DNA of 49,546 nt from assembly GCA_018110905.1 (NCBI GenBank), contig JAGBAZ010000054.1, positions 1-49,546 on the forward strand, read 5' to 3'. The notes beneath the pieces were generated by a model. That model made no database searches and was not told where the DNA came from. It saw nothing but the letters and a program-made list of their open reading frames with translations. Shown here piece after piece: positions 8,147 through 16,493 of this stretch. Made by a program: the position numbers and the translations under genes. Each line of letters starts with the position of its first letter. Within the stretch, counting starts at the first letter, position 1. Origin of the DNA: Oscillospiraceae bacterium. Its GTDB lineage: Bacteria; Bacillota; Clostridia; Oscillospirales; Ruminococcaceae.

Positions 8147-9592
8147 TCAATCTTTAAAAACCGGAAGTTCGATCCAGAATTCGGTTCCTTTCCTGAGTTT
8201 GCTTTTAACTCCGCAGGTTCCGCCGCACATTTTAATTCCAGTGCTGACTATCGCAAGGCCAAGTCCTGCGCCGCCGCCCATTCCTTTCTGATATCGCTCC
8301 CAGATTCCGTCAAGCATTTCCGGCGGAATTCCGCGGCCGTTATCAATAACGGAAACTTTTACTTTTCCGTTTTCGGTGGTCTGGCGGACAACAATGGAAA
8401 CATCTTCTCCGCCGTGGATAACCGCGTTGTTCACAAGGTTATAAATCGCTTCGGAAACAAGGACCTCGTCCGCGTTGACGTAAACGTCGCCATCGTTTTC
8501 AAAAGATATATCCGTTTTTCCGGCGGAAAGTTTTTCAAATTGAGTGACTATATCCGAAGCTTCGTCGGTTATACAGAAAACAACCGGGTGGAAATTGAAG
8601 TTTCCGCTCTGGAGCTTTGAAAGGTCGAGAGCGTCGTTTACAAGTTTTGTAAGGCGCTTTGTTTCGTCGATGATTATCTGGATGTTTTCGGAATTGTTTT
8701 CGCCGGGAATATCGCGCATCATCTCGCCGTAACCGCCTATCATGGTAAGCGGAGTACGCAGGTCATGGCTTACGTTTGCAAGAAGTTCCTTCCGGAGTTT
8801 TTCAGTTTTGCTGAGTTTTTGGGTCGTGTTGTTGAGCGTTTCACTGAGCTGGGTGAGTTCGCTGCAGCCGCCGCCTTCAAAAACAACTTCATAATCACCG
8901 GTTGCAAGCTGTTTTGCGGAATCCGAAAGGCTGCTTATGGGGCTTGAAAGACCTTTTGATGCGATGAAAGCAAAAATTATTCCGGCGCCGAAAGCAAAAA
9001 TGCTTGCTACGGAAAGAATTATCATAAGTACTTCGCCCATTGAAGCGATAGGTTCCATTCGGGAAAGGACAACAAGAAGGGATTTTTCACCGGAAGAGGA
9101 AACAACTTCTGTCGCCATTATCATACTGCTGAAATCATTTTGTTCGGGAACGTTTCCGACAAAATGGGTGGGGTCATATTCAAGGAAAACGCCGCTGTCG
9201 GTAAAAACACCGGTGGATTCAACTTCGGTTATATATGTTCCGCCGTTTTTCAAAGCAAGTTCCCAGTATTCAAGAATACCCTTTGAAGCTTTATCGAAAC
9301 GGACACTTGTTGAACGTTCGGTTGCACTTTTTATCATTCCGTTTTCGCTGAGGATATATATTGAAATTTCGTTTTCCTGGCTTATGGAAATAAGAAGGCT
9401 GTCAAGTTCCGGGTTATCTATGTTTTCGGAAATTGTTTCCGAATGTTCCTTCATGGTTTCTTTGGTATAAAGGGCATAGATGCTGTCCAGAAGAACCGTT
9501 TGCATAAGCCAGAGGATTATAAGCATCGAAGCGGCGAAGCCGATGAAATAGGTGCAAAGCTTCCAGCGTATTGAAACTTTATCACTCGTCAA
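8147..9592 (-). CDS. Sensor histidine kinase
   Basis: This is a membrane two-component kinase of about 481 residues. Two membrane segments (about residues 12-32 and 187-212) flank an extracytoplasmic sensor of about 150 residues. A HAMP linker follows, then HisKA with the phospho-acceptor His in ANVSHDLRTPL (about 276). The HATPase domain shows the N-box (YNLVNNAVIHGG), G1 (DNGRGIP) and G2 (GGGAGLGLAIV). It overlaps the end of the response-regulator gene, so the pair is translationally coupled. The start is uncertain: TTG 9592 or TTG 9604 both use the AGAGGAG just upstream, and no ATG is available before the first membrane segment. The signal is unknown. Confidence 0.93.
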   Translation of the reverse strand: MTSDKVSIRWKLCTYFIGFAASMLIILWLMQTVLLDSIYALYTKETMKEHSETISENIDNPELDSLLISISQENEISIYILSENGMIKSATERSTSVRFDKASKGILEYWELALKNGGTYITEVESTGVFTDSGVFLEYDPTHFVGNVPEQNDFSSMIMATEVVSSSGEKSLLVVLSRMEPIASMGEVLMIILSVASIFAFGAGIIFAFIASKGLSSPISSLSDSAKQLATGDYEVVFEGGGCSELTQLSETLNNTTQKLSKTEKLRKELLANVSHDLRTPLTMIGGYGEMMRDIPGENNSENIQIIIDETKRLTKLVNDALDLSKLQSGNFNFHPVVFCITDEASDIVTQFEKLSAGKTDISFENDGDVYVNADEVLVSEAIYNLVNNAVIHGGEDVSIVVRQTTENGKVKVSVIDNGRGIPPEMLDGIWERYQKGMGGGAGLGLAIVSTGIKMCGGTCGVKSKLRKGTEFWIELPVFKD

Positions 9593-10253
9593 AGCGATAG
9601 CCAACTCCTCTCAGGGTGGAAATACAGCGGCTGTAAGGGCCGAGTATTTTGCGAAGCTGTTTTATATGGGTATCAATGGTACGGTCATCGCCGAGGAAAT
9701 CATAGCCCCAGACTTCATTTATGAGTTTTTCGCGGGAAAGGGCGATTCCGCGGTTTTTTACAAGGAAGAAGAAAAGGTCGTATTCGCGCGGGGACATATC
9801 CACATGTTTTCCGTCAACAATAACAAGTCTTCCGGTAAAATCAACGGTAAGGCCTTCGTGCTGATAAACTTCTTTGGCTTCCGGAAGAGTGATTCCGCCG
9901 CGTTTTAAAATTGCGCCGATCCTCATCATAAGTTCTTTCGGAGAAAAAGGCTTTACAACATAGTCATCAACGCCGGATTCAAAACCGTGAACTTTATCAT
10001 ATTCTTCGCCGCGGGCGGAAAGCATTATTATCGGAACATTTGAAAATTTTCTTATTTCACGGCAGGCGGAAAAACCGTCCAGTTCCGGCATCATAACGTC
10101 CATGATTATAATATCGGGGTCACTTGTTTTGCAGATTTCGAGGGCTTTAAGGCCGTTGGAAGCTTCGCATACATCGTAACCTTCAAATTTGGCGTATTTT
10201 TTTATAAGGTCGCGAACGCGAAGTTCGTCATCAACGATAAGAATTTTGCTCAT
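9582..10253 (-). CDS. OmpR/PhoB-family response regulator
   Basis: This 223-residue protein has a receiver domain with the acidic pair Asp8-Asp9, the phospho-acceptor Asp52 (IIIMDVMMPELDG) and Lys in VVKPFSP. The winged-helix DNA-binding domain follows (SPREYDLFFFL, RTIDTHIKQLRKIL, GVGYRF). It is the partner of the overlapping histidine kinase. The ATG at 10253 is preceded by GGGAGCC. The longer frame upstream lacks a ribosome site and crosses the inverted repeat at 10291-10320, so I exclude it. Confidence 0.95.
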   Translation of the reverse strand: MSKILIVDDELRVRDLIKKYAKFEGYDVCEASNGLKALEICKTSDPDIIIMDVMMPELDGFSACREIRKFSNVPIIMLSARGEEYDKVHGFESGVDDYVVKPFSPKELMMRIGAILKRGGITLPEAKEVYQHEGLTVDFTGRLVIVDGKHVDMSPREYDLFFFLVKNRGIALSREKLINEVWGYDFLGDDRTIDTHIKQLRKILGPYSRCISTLRGVGYRFDE

Positions 10254-10290
10254 ATTACGGCTCCCTTTCGTGGTTTGCTGGTTGCATTTT

Positions 10291-10320
10291 ATCATCACAT
10301 AGTGTGGGTAATGTGATGAT
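10291..10320. promoter_or_regulatory. Perfect inverted repeat upstream of the response regulator
   Basis: Arms ATCATCACAT and ATGTGATGAT are separated by 10 bases. No T-run follows on either strand, so it is not a standard terminator. Its place 38-67 bases before the regulator's start codon suggests a binding site, perhaps for the regulator itself, or an mRNA hairpin. Confidence 0.4.
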
Positions 10321-10345
10321 GCGATACAAAAAAGGATAAAAAAGC

Positions 10346-10576
10346 TTATTTTTCGGAAATAAGGTTATCAAGAATGTTTTTTACGTTTTTTCTTGTGAAT
10401 TTTGTTTTTTCCGGAGCAAGATAGAAACGGCCTTTTTCAAAAGTAAGGCAGTCGCCGCTTTTTGAATTTTCAGGAAGGCGGCTTGCGGAAACGTGGAGCA
10501 TTGCTCCGTCGGAATTTTCGACCGTTGCAATGCCTTCTTCAATGCGGTCAACTCTGTAAATATCCAAATCTGTCAT
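10346..10576 (-). CDS. DUF3006 domain protein
   Basis: This 76-residue protein matches the DUF3006 pattern: a beta-rich start (YRVDRIEEGIATVENSDG), then a short charged tail with LAPEKTKFTRKNV. These small proteins are often encoded next to secreted or membrane MBL proteins of the ComEC type, as here. The function is not known. The start ATG lies one base beyond the stop of the upstream MBL gene, so translation is probably coupled. Confidence 0.8.
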   Translation of the reverse strand: MTDLDIYRVDRIEEGIATVENSDGAMLHVSASRLPENSKSGDCLTFEKGRFYLAPEKTKFTRKNVKNILDNLISEK

Positions 10577-10577
10577 C

Positions 10578-11504
10578 TCATTTCTTCGCAGATACTTTTA
10601 TATTTTTTCCATCGGAATAAAAAACTATGCTGCCGTCAAAATCGGTGCGGTAATAATCAATCCCAAAATCCTTGAAAGCGGAAAGGACCTCTTTGTGGGG
10701 ATGACCATAATCGTTGTTGTAACCACAGGAAATTGCGGCATATTCCGGGCTTGCCGCTTTAAGGAAAAGTTCACAGTTGGAGGTTGAACTTCCGTGGTGG
10801 CCTGCATTGAGAACGGTGCATGAAATATCCGCACCGGAATCAATAAGCAAAAGTTCGGCTTCCTCTTCGGCATCGCCGGTAAAAAGAAAACTTGTTTCGC
10901 CGAAAGTCAGCTTTGATATTACCGAATAGTTGTTAAGGTTATCGCCGGAATATCCGGCAGGACCGAGAATTTCGATAGAAATTCCGTTCCCGAGATCAAA
11001 AGTTTTTCCGATTTCCGCATAGGAAACTTTGCAGTTTTTAAAAGAGAGAGTAAGAAGAAATTCTTCAAAAAGAGAAGTGGTCGGAAGAAACTCCTCCGGA
11101 ATTTCCGGGATTATAACTTCCGAAACCGGGAATTTTTTTAAAAGTCCGGAAGCGGAACCGATGTGATCCGCATGCGGATGGGTTGCAATAAACAAATCTA
11201 TTGCAAAAACACCGTTGGTACGGAGATAATTTTCAATTTTACGTTCGTAACCGATGTCACCGGCATCAATAAGAACTGTCTTTTCAGGAGTTTTTATAAG
11301 AATACATTCGGCCTGGTCAACATCGATAAAATGAACTTCGAGTTCGGAAGTTTCGGTAACATTTCCCTGAACGGCTGAAAGAAGCTTCAGATAGAATTCA
11401 TCGGAAATTATTCCCTGTTCATATAGCGTTGCACCCAAAAAGACGATTATAACGGCAAAAAGCGCCGCAAGAAGTCCGCTTGGGTTTTTGTTAAATGCTT
11501 TCAT
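10578..11504 (-). CDS. ComEC/Rec2-like MBL-fold protein, membrane-anchored
   Basis: This 308-residue protein has one N-terminal membrane segment (about 10-27). The MBL domain of the ComEC C-terminal type follows, with THPHADH at 108-114, LFTGDAEEEAE, and NAGHHGSSTSN. The catalytic part should lie outside the membrane. Related domains act on DNA or nucleotides, but freestanding members such as this are not well characterised. The gene overlaps the SLOG gene by 14 bases and is followed by DUF3006, a recurrent pairing. Confidence 0.88.
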   Translation of the reverse strand: MKAFNKNPSGLLAALFAVIIVFLGATLYEQGIISDEFYLKLLSAVQGNVTETSELEVHFIDVDQAECILIKTPEKTVLIDAGDIGYERKIENYLRTNGVFAIDLFIATHPHADHIGSASGLLKKFPVSEVIIPEIPEEFLPTTSLFEEFLLTLSFKNCKVSYAEIGKTFDLGNGISIEILGPAGYSGDNLNNYSVISKLTFGETSFLFTGDAEEEAELLLIDSGADISCTVLNAGHHGSSTSNCELFLKAASPEYAAISCGYNNDYGHPHKEVLSAFKDFGIDYYRTDFDGSIVFYSDGKNIKVSAKK

Positions 11505-11994
11505 AGAGATTCACCGTTTCAAGACCATTTTCAAGCGCATAGTTCCAGCAATGTGCGGTTCCGCCGGAAAGACCGTTGTAATAACCGATTATGCGGCTTG
11601 AGTTATCGACCATATATTTATTTCTGCTGTGTTCACAGCCCGGAACGTATTTTTCGGAAAGAGATATTACGGAATCCGCTTTTGCGAGTACATTTTTTAT
11701 ACGTTTTGAAATTGCCGCGCTGTGGTGTTCACAAACTTCGGAATAGGGAAGAACGGAAATCAGAGCGATGCCTTCAAATTCATTTTTCATTTCAAGAACG
11801 ATTTCTGCGGCAAAAAGGTCAAAACCTTCCGCCATTCCGCTCATAAAAAAGCGGAAGCCGTCGTAATAAGCATCAAAAACCGCCGAACGGATCTCTGTTT
11901 TAAGGGCGGCAATTTCTGCGGAATATTCGTTTCCTTCCATAGGAAGGCGCTTTGGGCGGGGTCCGGTAAAACAACAGGTGGTTTCTTTGTTCAT
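11491..11994 (-). CDS. SLOG-family protein (YpsA/DUF1273-like)
   Basis: This 167-residue protein starts with the nucleotide-binding motif of YpsA/DUF1273 proteins (CCFTGPRPKRLP, residues 7-18), followed by FMSGMAEGFDLFAAE and NSSRIIGYYNGLSGGTAHCWNYA. The Rossmann-like SLOG fold binds nucleotide-derived ligands. YpsA itself has been linked to cell division and stress, but the role here is open. It overlaps its upstream neighbour by ATGA and its downstream neighbour by 14 bases, so it sits in a tight operon. Confidence 0.82.
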   Translation of the reverse strand: MNKETTCCFTGPRPKRLPMEGNEYSAEIAALKTEIRSAVFDAYYDGFRFFMSGMAEGFDLFAAEIVLEMKNEFEGIALISVLPYSEVCEHHSAAISKRIKNVLAKADSVISLSEKYVPGCEHSRNKYMVDNSSRIIGYYNGLSGGTAHCWNYALENGLETVNLYESI

Positions 11995-12746
11995 ACGGTG
12001 CTTCCTTTTTCAATTACCCAGAAAAATGCATAGAGCAAACCATAGATAACCGGTTGGTGGATGATATAGATCGCAAGGGTGTTTGAACCGATTTTACAGA
12101 GAAAATCGCTGTGCTTGTTCATCATAAAATCCGGAATTTTACGTTCCTTGAACCATTTTCCTATAAAACAGCCAAAAAGGAAAAGGAAGAACCAGGGAAG
12201 AAGCGGAAAATAATCCGCAGAGCGGAAACCGGGTCCCGGAAGACCGATTACCGCAAGATATTTTGAAAAATAAAGTTCAGAAGGAACGGCAATGTTTCCG
12301 AACATTATACTTCTTGAAGGAAGACCATAAAGACAAAGAAAAGCCGAAAGGGAAATTACCGCGCCGAGAAGAGCGGGCGCCTTTTTTACAGATCTTCTGA
12401 AAACATAATAGATCATCATCGAAACGCCGAGAAAATGAAGAACACCGAACCAGATTACCTGGGAAGGCATGAAAAAATAGGTTCCGATAGTCATAAGCAT
12501 TCCGCAGCCGAAAACCACAAGGCCGTGTTTAAGGGCGTTTTTGGTAAGCCTTGAAGAGATTCCGGCAATTATGATGAAGGTTGAACATACCGCCAGCTGA
12601 AGTGTATCCCAGCCTGCAGAAAAGAAATCAAAATCGAGTCCGAAAATTGCGTAAAGATCATAAGCCGCGTGGTAAATTATCATTCCGATAAGCGCCAGAG
12701 CGCGCATTTCATCAAGGAAGAAGATTCTTCCGCCTTTTCCTGCCAT
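11991..12746 (-). CDS. DUF1624 / HGSNAT-like membrane acyltransferase
   Basis: This 251-residue integral membrane protein has about seven hydrophobic segments. It begins with RIFFLDEMRALALIGMIIYHAAYDL, the DUF1624 signature (Arg, Glu and a His in helix 1), and carries WFGVLHFLGVSMM, PLLPWFFLFLFGCFIG and AIYIIHQP. Relatives resemble heparan-alpha-glucosaminide N-acetyltransferase and acyltransferase-3 proteins, so it may move an acetyl group across the membrane. The acceptor is unknown. AAAGGAGGTG lies 6 bases before the ATG at 12746. It is the first gene of the minus-strand run. Confidence 0.83.
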   Translation of the reverse strand: MAGKGGRIFFLDEMRALALIGMIIYHAAYDLYAIFGLDFDFFSAGWDTLQLAVCSTFIIIAGISSRLTKNALKHGLVVFGCGMLMTIGTYFFMPSQVIWFGVLHFLGVSMMIYYVFRRSVKKAPALLGAVISLSAFLCLYGLPSRSIMFGNIAVPSELYFSKYLAVIGLPGPGFRSADYFPLLPWFFLFLFGCFIGKWFKERKIPDFMMNKHSDFLCKIGSNTLAIYIIHQPVIYGLLYAFFWVIEKGSTV

Positions 12747-12857
12747 AAAAAGCACCTCCTTTTATGCTAACATTATATAACAACTTAAAAAGATGTGCAA
12801 TTATTTTATAGGTACAACGGATGAAATCGCTTTTTAAAAAATTGTAAATATTTATTA

Positions 12858-12892
12858 TTGCACTTGTGCAAAAGGATATTTTTTGGTATTAT
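12858..12892 (+). promoter_or_regulatory. Candidate promoter with an overlapping palindrome
   Basis: TTGCAC-TT-GTGCAA (12858-12871) is a perfect palindrome. TTGTGC inside it, a 17-base spacer and TATTAT (12887-12892) form a weak sigma-A promoter for the gene at 12959. A protein bound to the palindrome would block the -35 box. Which regulator, if any, is unknown. Confidence 0.4.
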
Positions 12893-12958
12893 TATTTTGT
12901 GAAACTATGAGAACATATAAAAATTCGTGAAAAATGTTTATATATGAAAGGAAAAACT

Positions 12959-14254
12959 ATGGCAGATAAAAACAACGGTTGGGAAAAACCCGAAGAAAAA
13001 TTTCCGGAAACGGAATTTGAAGACAGCTTTGCGGGATTTTTCAGCGAGGAAGAAGAAATAAAAGCTTCCGGAAAAGGAAAAAAACGCCGTAAGAATAAAA
13101 ACGGTCCTGATATCCTTGCCGTTTCCGAAGGAACCGACGAGGGTTTTGTTATTGAAGAAGTTGTTGCTCTTGATACAGGAAAAGAAGTTGTTACCATAAA
13201 AGAAGAAACTGCGGAAGAAAATATTGAGCACGAAGATGAGCACGGTTCTGAAGAAGAGCCTGAAAAAGCTGATGCTCATGCTGAAAAAGAGGAATCCGAA
13301 GGAACTTCTGAAGAAGAAATTGTTGTTGATCTTTCTCCCGAGGCCGATGCAGAACAGCCGAAAAAGAAAAAAGTTCTTTTTGCAAATGCAAAGAAACATA
13401 TCAGCAAAAAAAGAAAACACAAATATGCCGCAACTGTCGGTGCGGTCCTTATTGGTCTTGCTCTTATCGGAGCCATAAGTTTCTGTTCTTTTGTTATTAA
13501 CCTTGGTGCAAGGGTGCTTGACAACACAAGCCAGAAAGAGGAGTTTGAATGGAAGATTTATCCTCTTCTTATGTTTGACCCGGCAACTTTTGAAGACCCG
13601 AGCCAGCTTGAGGAAGTTTTTGTACTTAAAACATCTCTTTGGTCAACTCTTCTCGAAAACCGCACAAAATATGCTTATGACGAAAACGGAATGCTTCTTG
13701 TTCCGGCATCGGACCTTGATGTTGCCGCAAAACGTCTTTACGGAAGCGCGGTTACCCTTAAGCACCAGACTTTTTCCGAAGGATACGACTTTTTCTATCT
13801 TTTCGATGATGAAACAAACACATATTCTGTTCCGATAATGGGCCAGACAGCAGGTTATGCTCCGAAGGTTGTTGATATCAGCAAGGACGGAAATATTTAT
13901 ACTCTTATCGTAGGTTACGTTGCGCCGACAACACTTTGGAACGTAAGTGAGGACGGTTCCACGGAATCGGTTCCGGACAAATATCTCTACTATGATCTTG
14001 AAAAGCTCGAAAAAGGAGAATTCATAATCCGCTCCGTAAGAAGAATTCCCGAGGACGAACTTCCTGAAGACCTTGAGGTTTCCGATATGCAGTCCCTCAA
14101 TGCAACCCAGTATTTTGACTATGATGCAATCCAGCAGGAACAGATGAACCAGCAGATTGCAGAAGGTGAGGAATCCGGAGATCCCGAAACAGCGCAGGCA
14201 GGCGAAACGGAAGGAACCGACACATCTGAGGAAAGTTCCTCCGAAGCAGAATAA
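12959..14254 (+). CDS. Unknown single-pass membrane protein with acidic N-terminus
   Basis: I do not recognise this 431-residue protein. Residues 1-157 are charged and mostly acidic, with Lys/Arg patches (GKKRRKNKN, PKKKK, KKRKHK), and should lie in the cytoplasm. A membrane segment at about 158-180 follows. Then comes a domain of about 190 residues outside the cell (SQKEEFEWKIYPLLMFDP onward) and a low-complexity acidic tail rich in Glu, Ser and Thr. The type II topology is inferred from the positive residues before the segment. AAAGGA precedes the ATG at 12959; an upstream ATG lacks a site. The gene is monocistronic with its own terminator. Confidence 0.8.
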   Translation: MADKNNGWEKPEEKFPETEFEDSFAGFFSEEEEIKASGKGKKRRKNKNGPDILAVSEGTDEGFVIEEVVALDTGKEVVTIKEETAEENIEHEDEHGSEEEPEKADAHAEKEESEGTSEEEIVVDLSPEADAEQPKKKKVLFANAKKHISKKRKHKYAATVGAVLIGLALIGAISFCSFVINLGARVLDNTSQKEEFEWKIYPLLMFDPATFEDPSQLEEVFVLKTSLWSTLLENRTKYAYDENGMLLVPASDLDVAAKRLYGSAVTLKHQTFSEGYDFFYLFDDETNTYSVPIMGQTAGYAPKVVDISKDGNIYTLIVGYVAPTTLWNVSEDGSTESVPDKYLYYDLEKLEKGEFIIRSVRRIPEDELPEDLEVSDMQSLNATQYFDYDAIQQEQMNQQIAEGEESGDPETAQAGETEGTDTSEESSSEAE

Positions 14255-14271
14255 TAAAAAAACAAATTCAG

Positions 14272-14299
14272 AATCCCGCGTTTTACGCGGGATTTTTTC
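14272..14299 (+). terminator. Intrinsic terminator after the unknown membrane protein
   Basis: Arms AATCCCGCG (14272-14280) and CGCGGGATT (14286-14294) with loop TTTTA are followed by TTTTCTTTTTT. Confidence 0.9.
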
Positions 14300-14332
14300 T
14301 TTTTTGGCCGAACCGGTTTTTGTAAATTTTCA

Positions 14333-14361
14333 TTGAAAAAGGGCAGATATGGTGCTATAAT
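14333..14361 (+). promoter_or_regulatory. Sigma-A promoter of the recJ-relA operon
   Basis: TTGAAA (14333-14338), a 17-base spacer and TATAAT (14356-14361) lie just after the preceding terminator and 56 bases before the recJ start. Confidence 0.7.
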
Positions 14362-14416
14362 TATTTAAATATATTAATTTATAATGGCAAAGTGTTTTAT
14401 TGCGGAGGTTATGGGA

Positions 14417-16468
14417 ATGAAAAAATGGAAACTTATGCCGGGCAACCCGGGAAAGGCAAAACATATTGAAGAAGAATTGGGTGTTCCCGCTCTTGTAAGC
14501 GAGGTTCTTGTTGCAAGAGGAATCGATACCCCCGCAAAGGCAGGCAATTTTATTGCAAAGGAAATACCTTTTTCCGATCCGATGGCTTACCGCGATATGG
14601 ATAAGGCAGTGCAGAGGATCAACGAAGCTCTTGATGAAGGCGAAAGGATCTGTGTTTACGGCGACTATGACTGCGACGGAATGACCGCAACGGTTCTCCT
14701 TTATGATTATCTTGCTTCCATCGGGTGCGACGTCTGGTATTACATTCCCGACAGGGAAAACGAAGGTTACGGACTTAACAAAGGTGCGATAGATTATATT
14801 GCTTCGAAAGAAACCGACCTTATTGTAACCGTGGATAACGGTGTTTCCGCCATTAACGAAATAGATTACGCTTCCTTCCTTGGAATCGACGTAGTTGTTA
14901 CCGACCATCACAAACCCAGAGAAGTCCTTCCGGATGCGGTGGCGGTTGTTGACCCCCACAGGGAAGATGAAACCGACGAAGATATTTATAAAGAACTTGC
15001 CGGTGTTGGCGTTGCGTTCAAACTTGTCTGCGCGCTCGAAAATGATAACGGCTGGGGAATTATTGAACAGTATGCAGATCTTATCTGCATCGGTACCGTT
15101 GCAGATATTGTTCCGCTTACCGGCGAAAACAGAATACTTGTCCGCCAGGGACTTTCGCTTATCAGCGAAACCACCAACATGGGTTTAAGGGCACTTCTTC
15201 AGGAAATCGGCCTTGCGGATAAACAGCTTACCGCGGATATGGTCGCATTCGGAATTGCTCCGAAACTCAATTCCGCTGCAAGGCTCGGTTCCGCATATCA
15301 GGTAACGGAGCTTCTTACCACCGAGGACGAAGAACTTGCGGCACAGCTTGCGGCAGACCTTTGTGAGCAAAACCGCCAGCGCCAGCAGCTTGAAGCGGAA
15401 ATTGCAAAGGATATCGATGCAATGTTCCTTAAAAAAGCGGATATCCTCAACGACAGAGTTGTTGTTCTTGACGGCGAAGGCTGGCACCACGGCGTTATCG
15501 GAATCGTTTGTTCAAAGGTTGTTGAACGCACCGGAAAGCCATGTGTTCTTATTTCCAGCGACGGAGAAGAGGCAAGGGGTTCCGCAAGAAGCGTCGAAGG
15601 TTTTTCTATGATAGATGCAGTAAGCTATGCATCTGAACATCTTACAAGATACGGCGGACATCCTTTTGCTGCGGGAATGAGCCTTGATTTTTCGAAAATC
15701 GACGATTTCCGCAAGGCTGTAAATGAATTTGCCGCAAAGAATTTTCTCCAGATGCCGGTTTACACCCAGAAAATCGATAAAGTCATGGATCCGGCGGAAC
15801 TTACCGTTAACAATATTTCGTCCCTTAAACTTCTTGAACCTTTCGGCGCTTCCAATGAAGTTCCGGTTTTTGCATTCAGAAAGGTCCTTGTTGACGGAAT
15901 TTATCCTATCGGAAACGGAAAGCACCTTCGCCTTCGTTTCAAAAAAGCGGGAATGGTTTTTTATGCGGTATATTTCGGAATGACTGCGGAAGAATTCCCC
16001 TATATTCAGGGTGATATTGTTGACGTTGCGGCAACATGTGAAGTTAACGAATTCGGCGGAGAGGAAAGGGTTTCCGTAAAGATCCGCGATATCCGCCCTT
16101 CCTCCCTCAGTCAGGAAAAACTTTTCAGCGGAAACCTTATTTATGACGGTTACAAACGCGGAGAACCCGTTCCGGAAGAGGATATTCCGGAGCGCAACGA
16201 TTTTGCCGTTGTTTACAGATTTATCAGAAACAACCAGAGCTTTAAAGGCGAGCTTGATGTTCTTTTCGGAAGAATTACCGGACAGAACAAAGAATATCCC
16301 ATGGATTCCTGCAAAATGCGTCTTTGCCTTGATATTATGGAGGAAATGGGACTTGTTACAAGAAAATTTGACGGCAGGGCAGAGGAAATCACCCTTAACC
16401 CCCAGTCGCAGAAAATAAACATGGAAGATTCCAAACTTCTTGAAAAATTAAGAAGAGGAAATATCTGA
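14417..16468 (+). CDS. recJ: Single-stranded-DNA-specific exonuclease RecJ
   Basis: This 683-residue DHH-family 5'-3' exonuclease acts in recombination and mismatch repair. Motif I is VYGDYDCDG (Asp83, Asp85, Asp87) and the DHH motif is at 163-165. The DHHA1 part carries GGHPFAAG. A C-terminal extension follows the OB-like domain, as in Firmicute RecJ. The start ATG at 14417 has GGAGG 8 bases upstream. An ATG 33 bases earlier has no site. It opens the operon recJ-relA-dtd-MBL-hemZ. Confidence 0.93.
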   Translation: MKKWKLMPGNPGKAKHIEEELGVPALVSEVLVARGIDTPAKAGNFIAKEIPFSDPMAYRDMDKAVQRINEALDEGERICVYGDYDCDGMTATVLLYDYLASIGCDVWYYIPDRENEGYGLNKGAIDYIASKETDLIVTVDNGVSAINEIDYASFLGIDVVVTDHHKPREVLPDAVAVVDPHREDETDEDIYKELAGVGVAFKLVCALENDNGWGIIEQYADLICIGTVADIVPLTGENRILVRQGLSLISETTNMGLRALLQEIGLADKQLTADMVAFGIAPKLNSAARLGSAYQVTELLTTEDEELAAQLAADLCEQNRQRQQLEAEIAKDIDAMFLKKADILNDRVVVLDGEGWHHGVIGIVCSKVVERTGKPCVLISSDGEEARGSARSVEGFSMIDAVSYASEHLTRYGGHPFAAGMSLDFSKIDDFRKAVNEFAAKNFLQMPVYTQKIDKVMDPAELTVNNISSLKLLEPFGASNEVPVFAFRKVLVDGIYPIGNGKHLRLRFKKAGMVFYAVYFGMTAEEFPYIQGDIVDVAATCEVNEFGGEERVSVKIRDIRPSSLSQEKLFSGNLIYDGYKRGEPVPEEDIPERNDFAVVYRFIRNNQSFKGELDVLFGRITGQNKEYPMDSCKMRLCLDIMEEMGLVTRKFDGRAEEITLNPQSQKINMEDSKLLEKLRRGNI

Positions 16469-16493
16469 CCAGAGCGAAAGAGGCGATGAGAAA

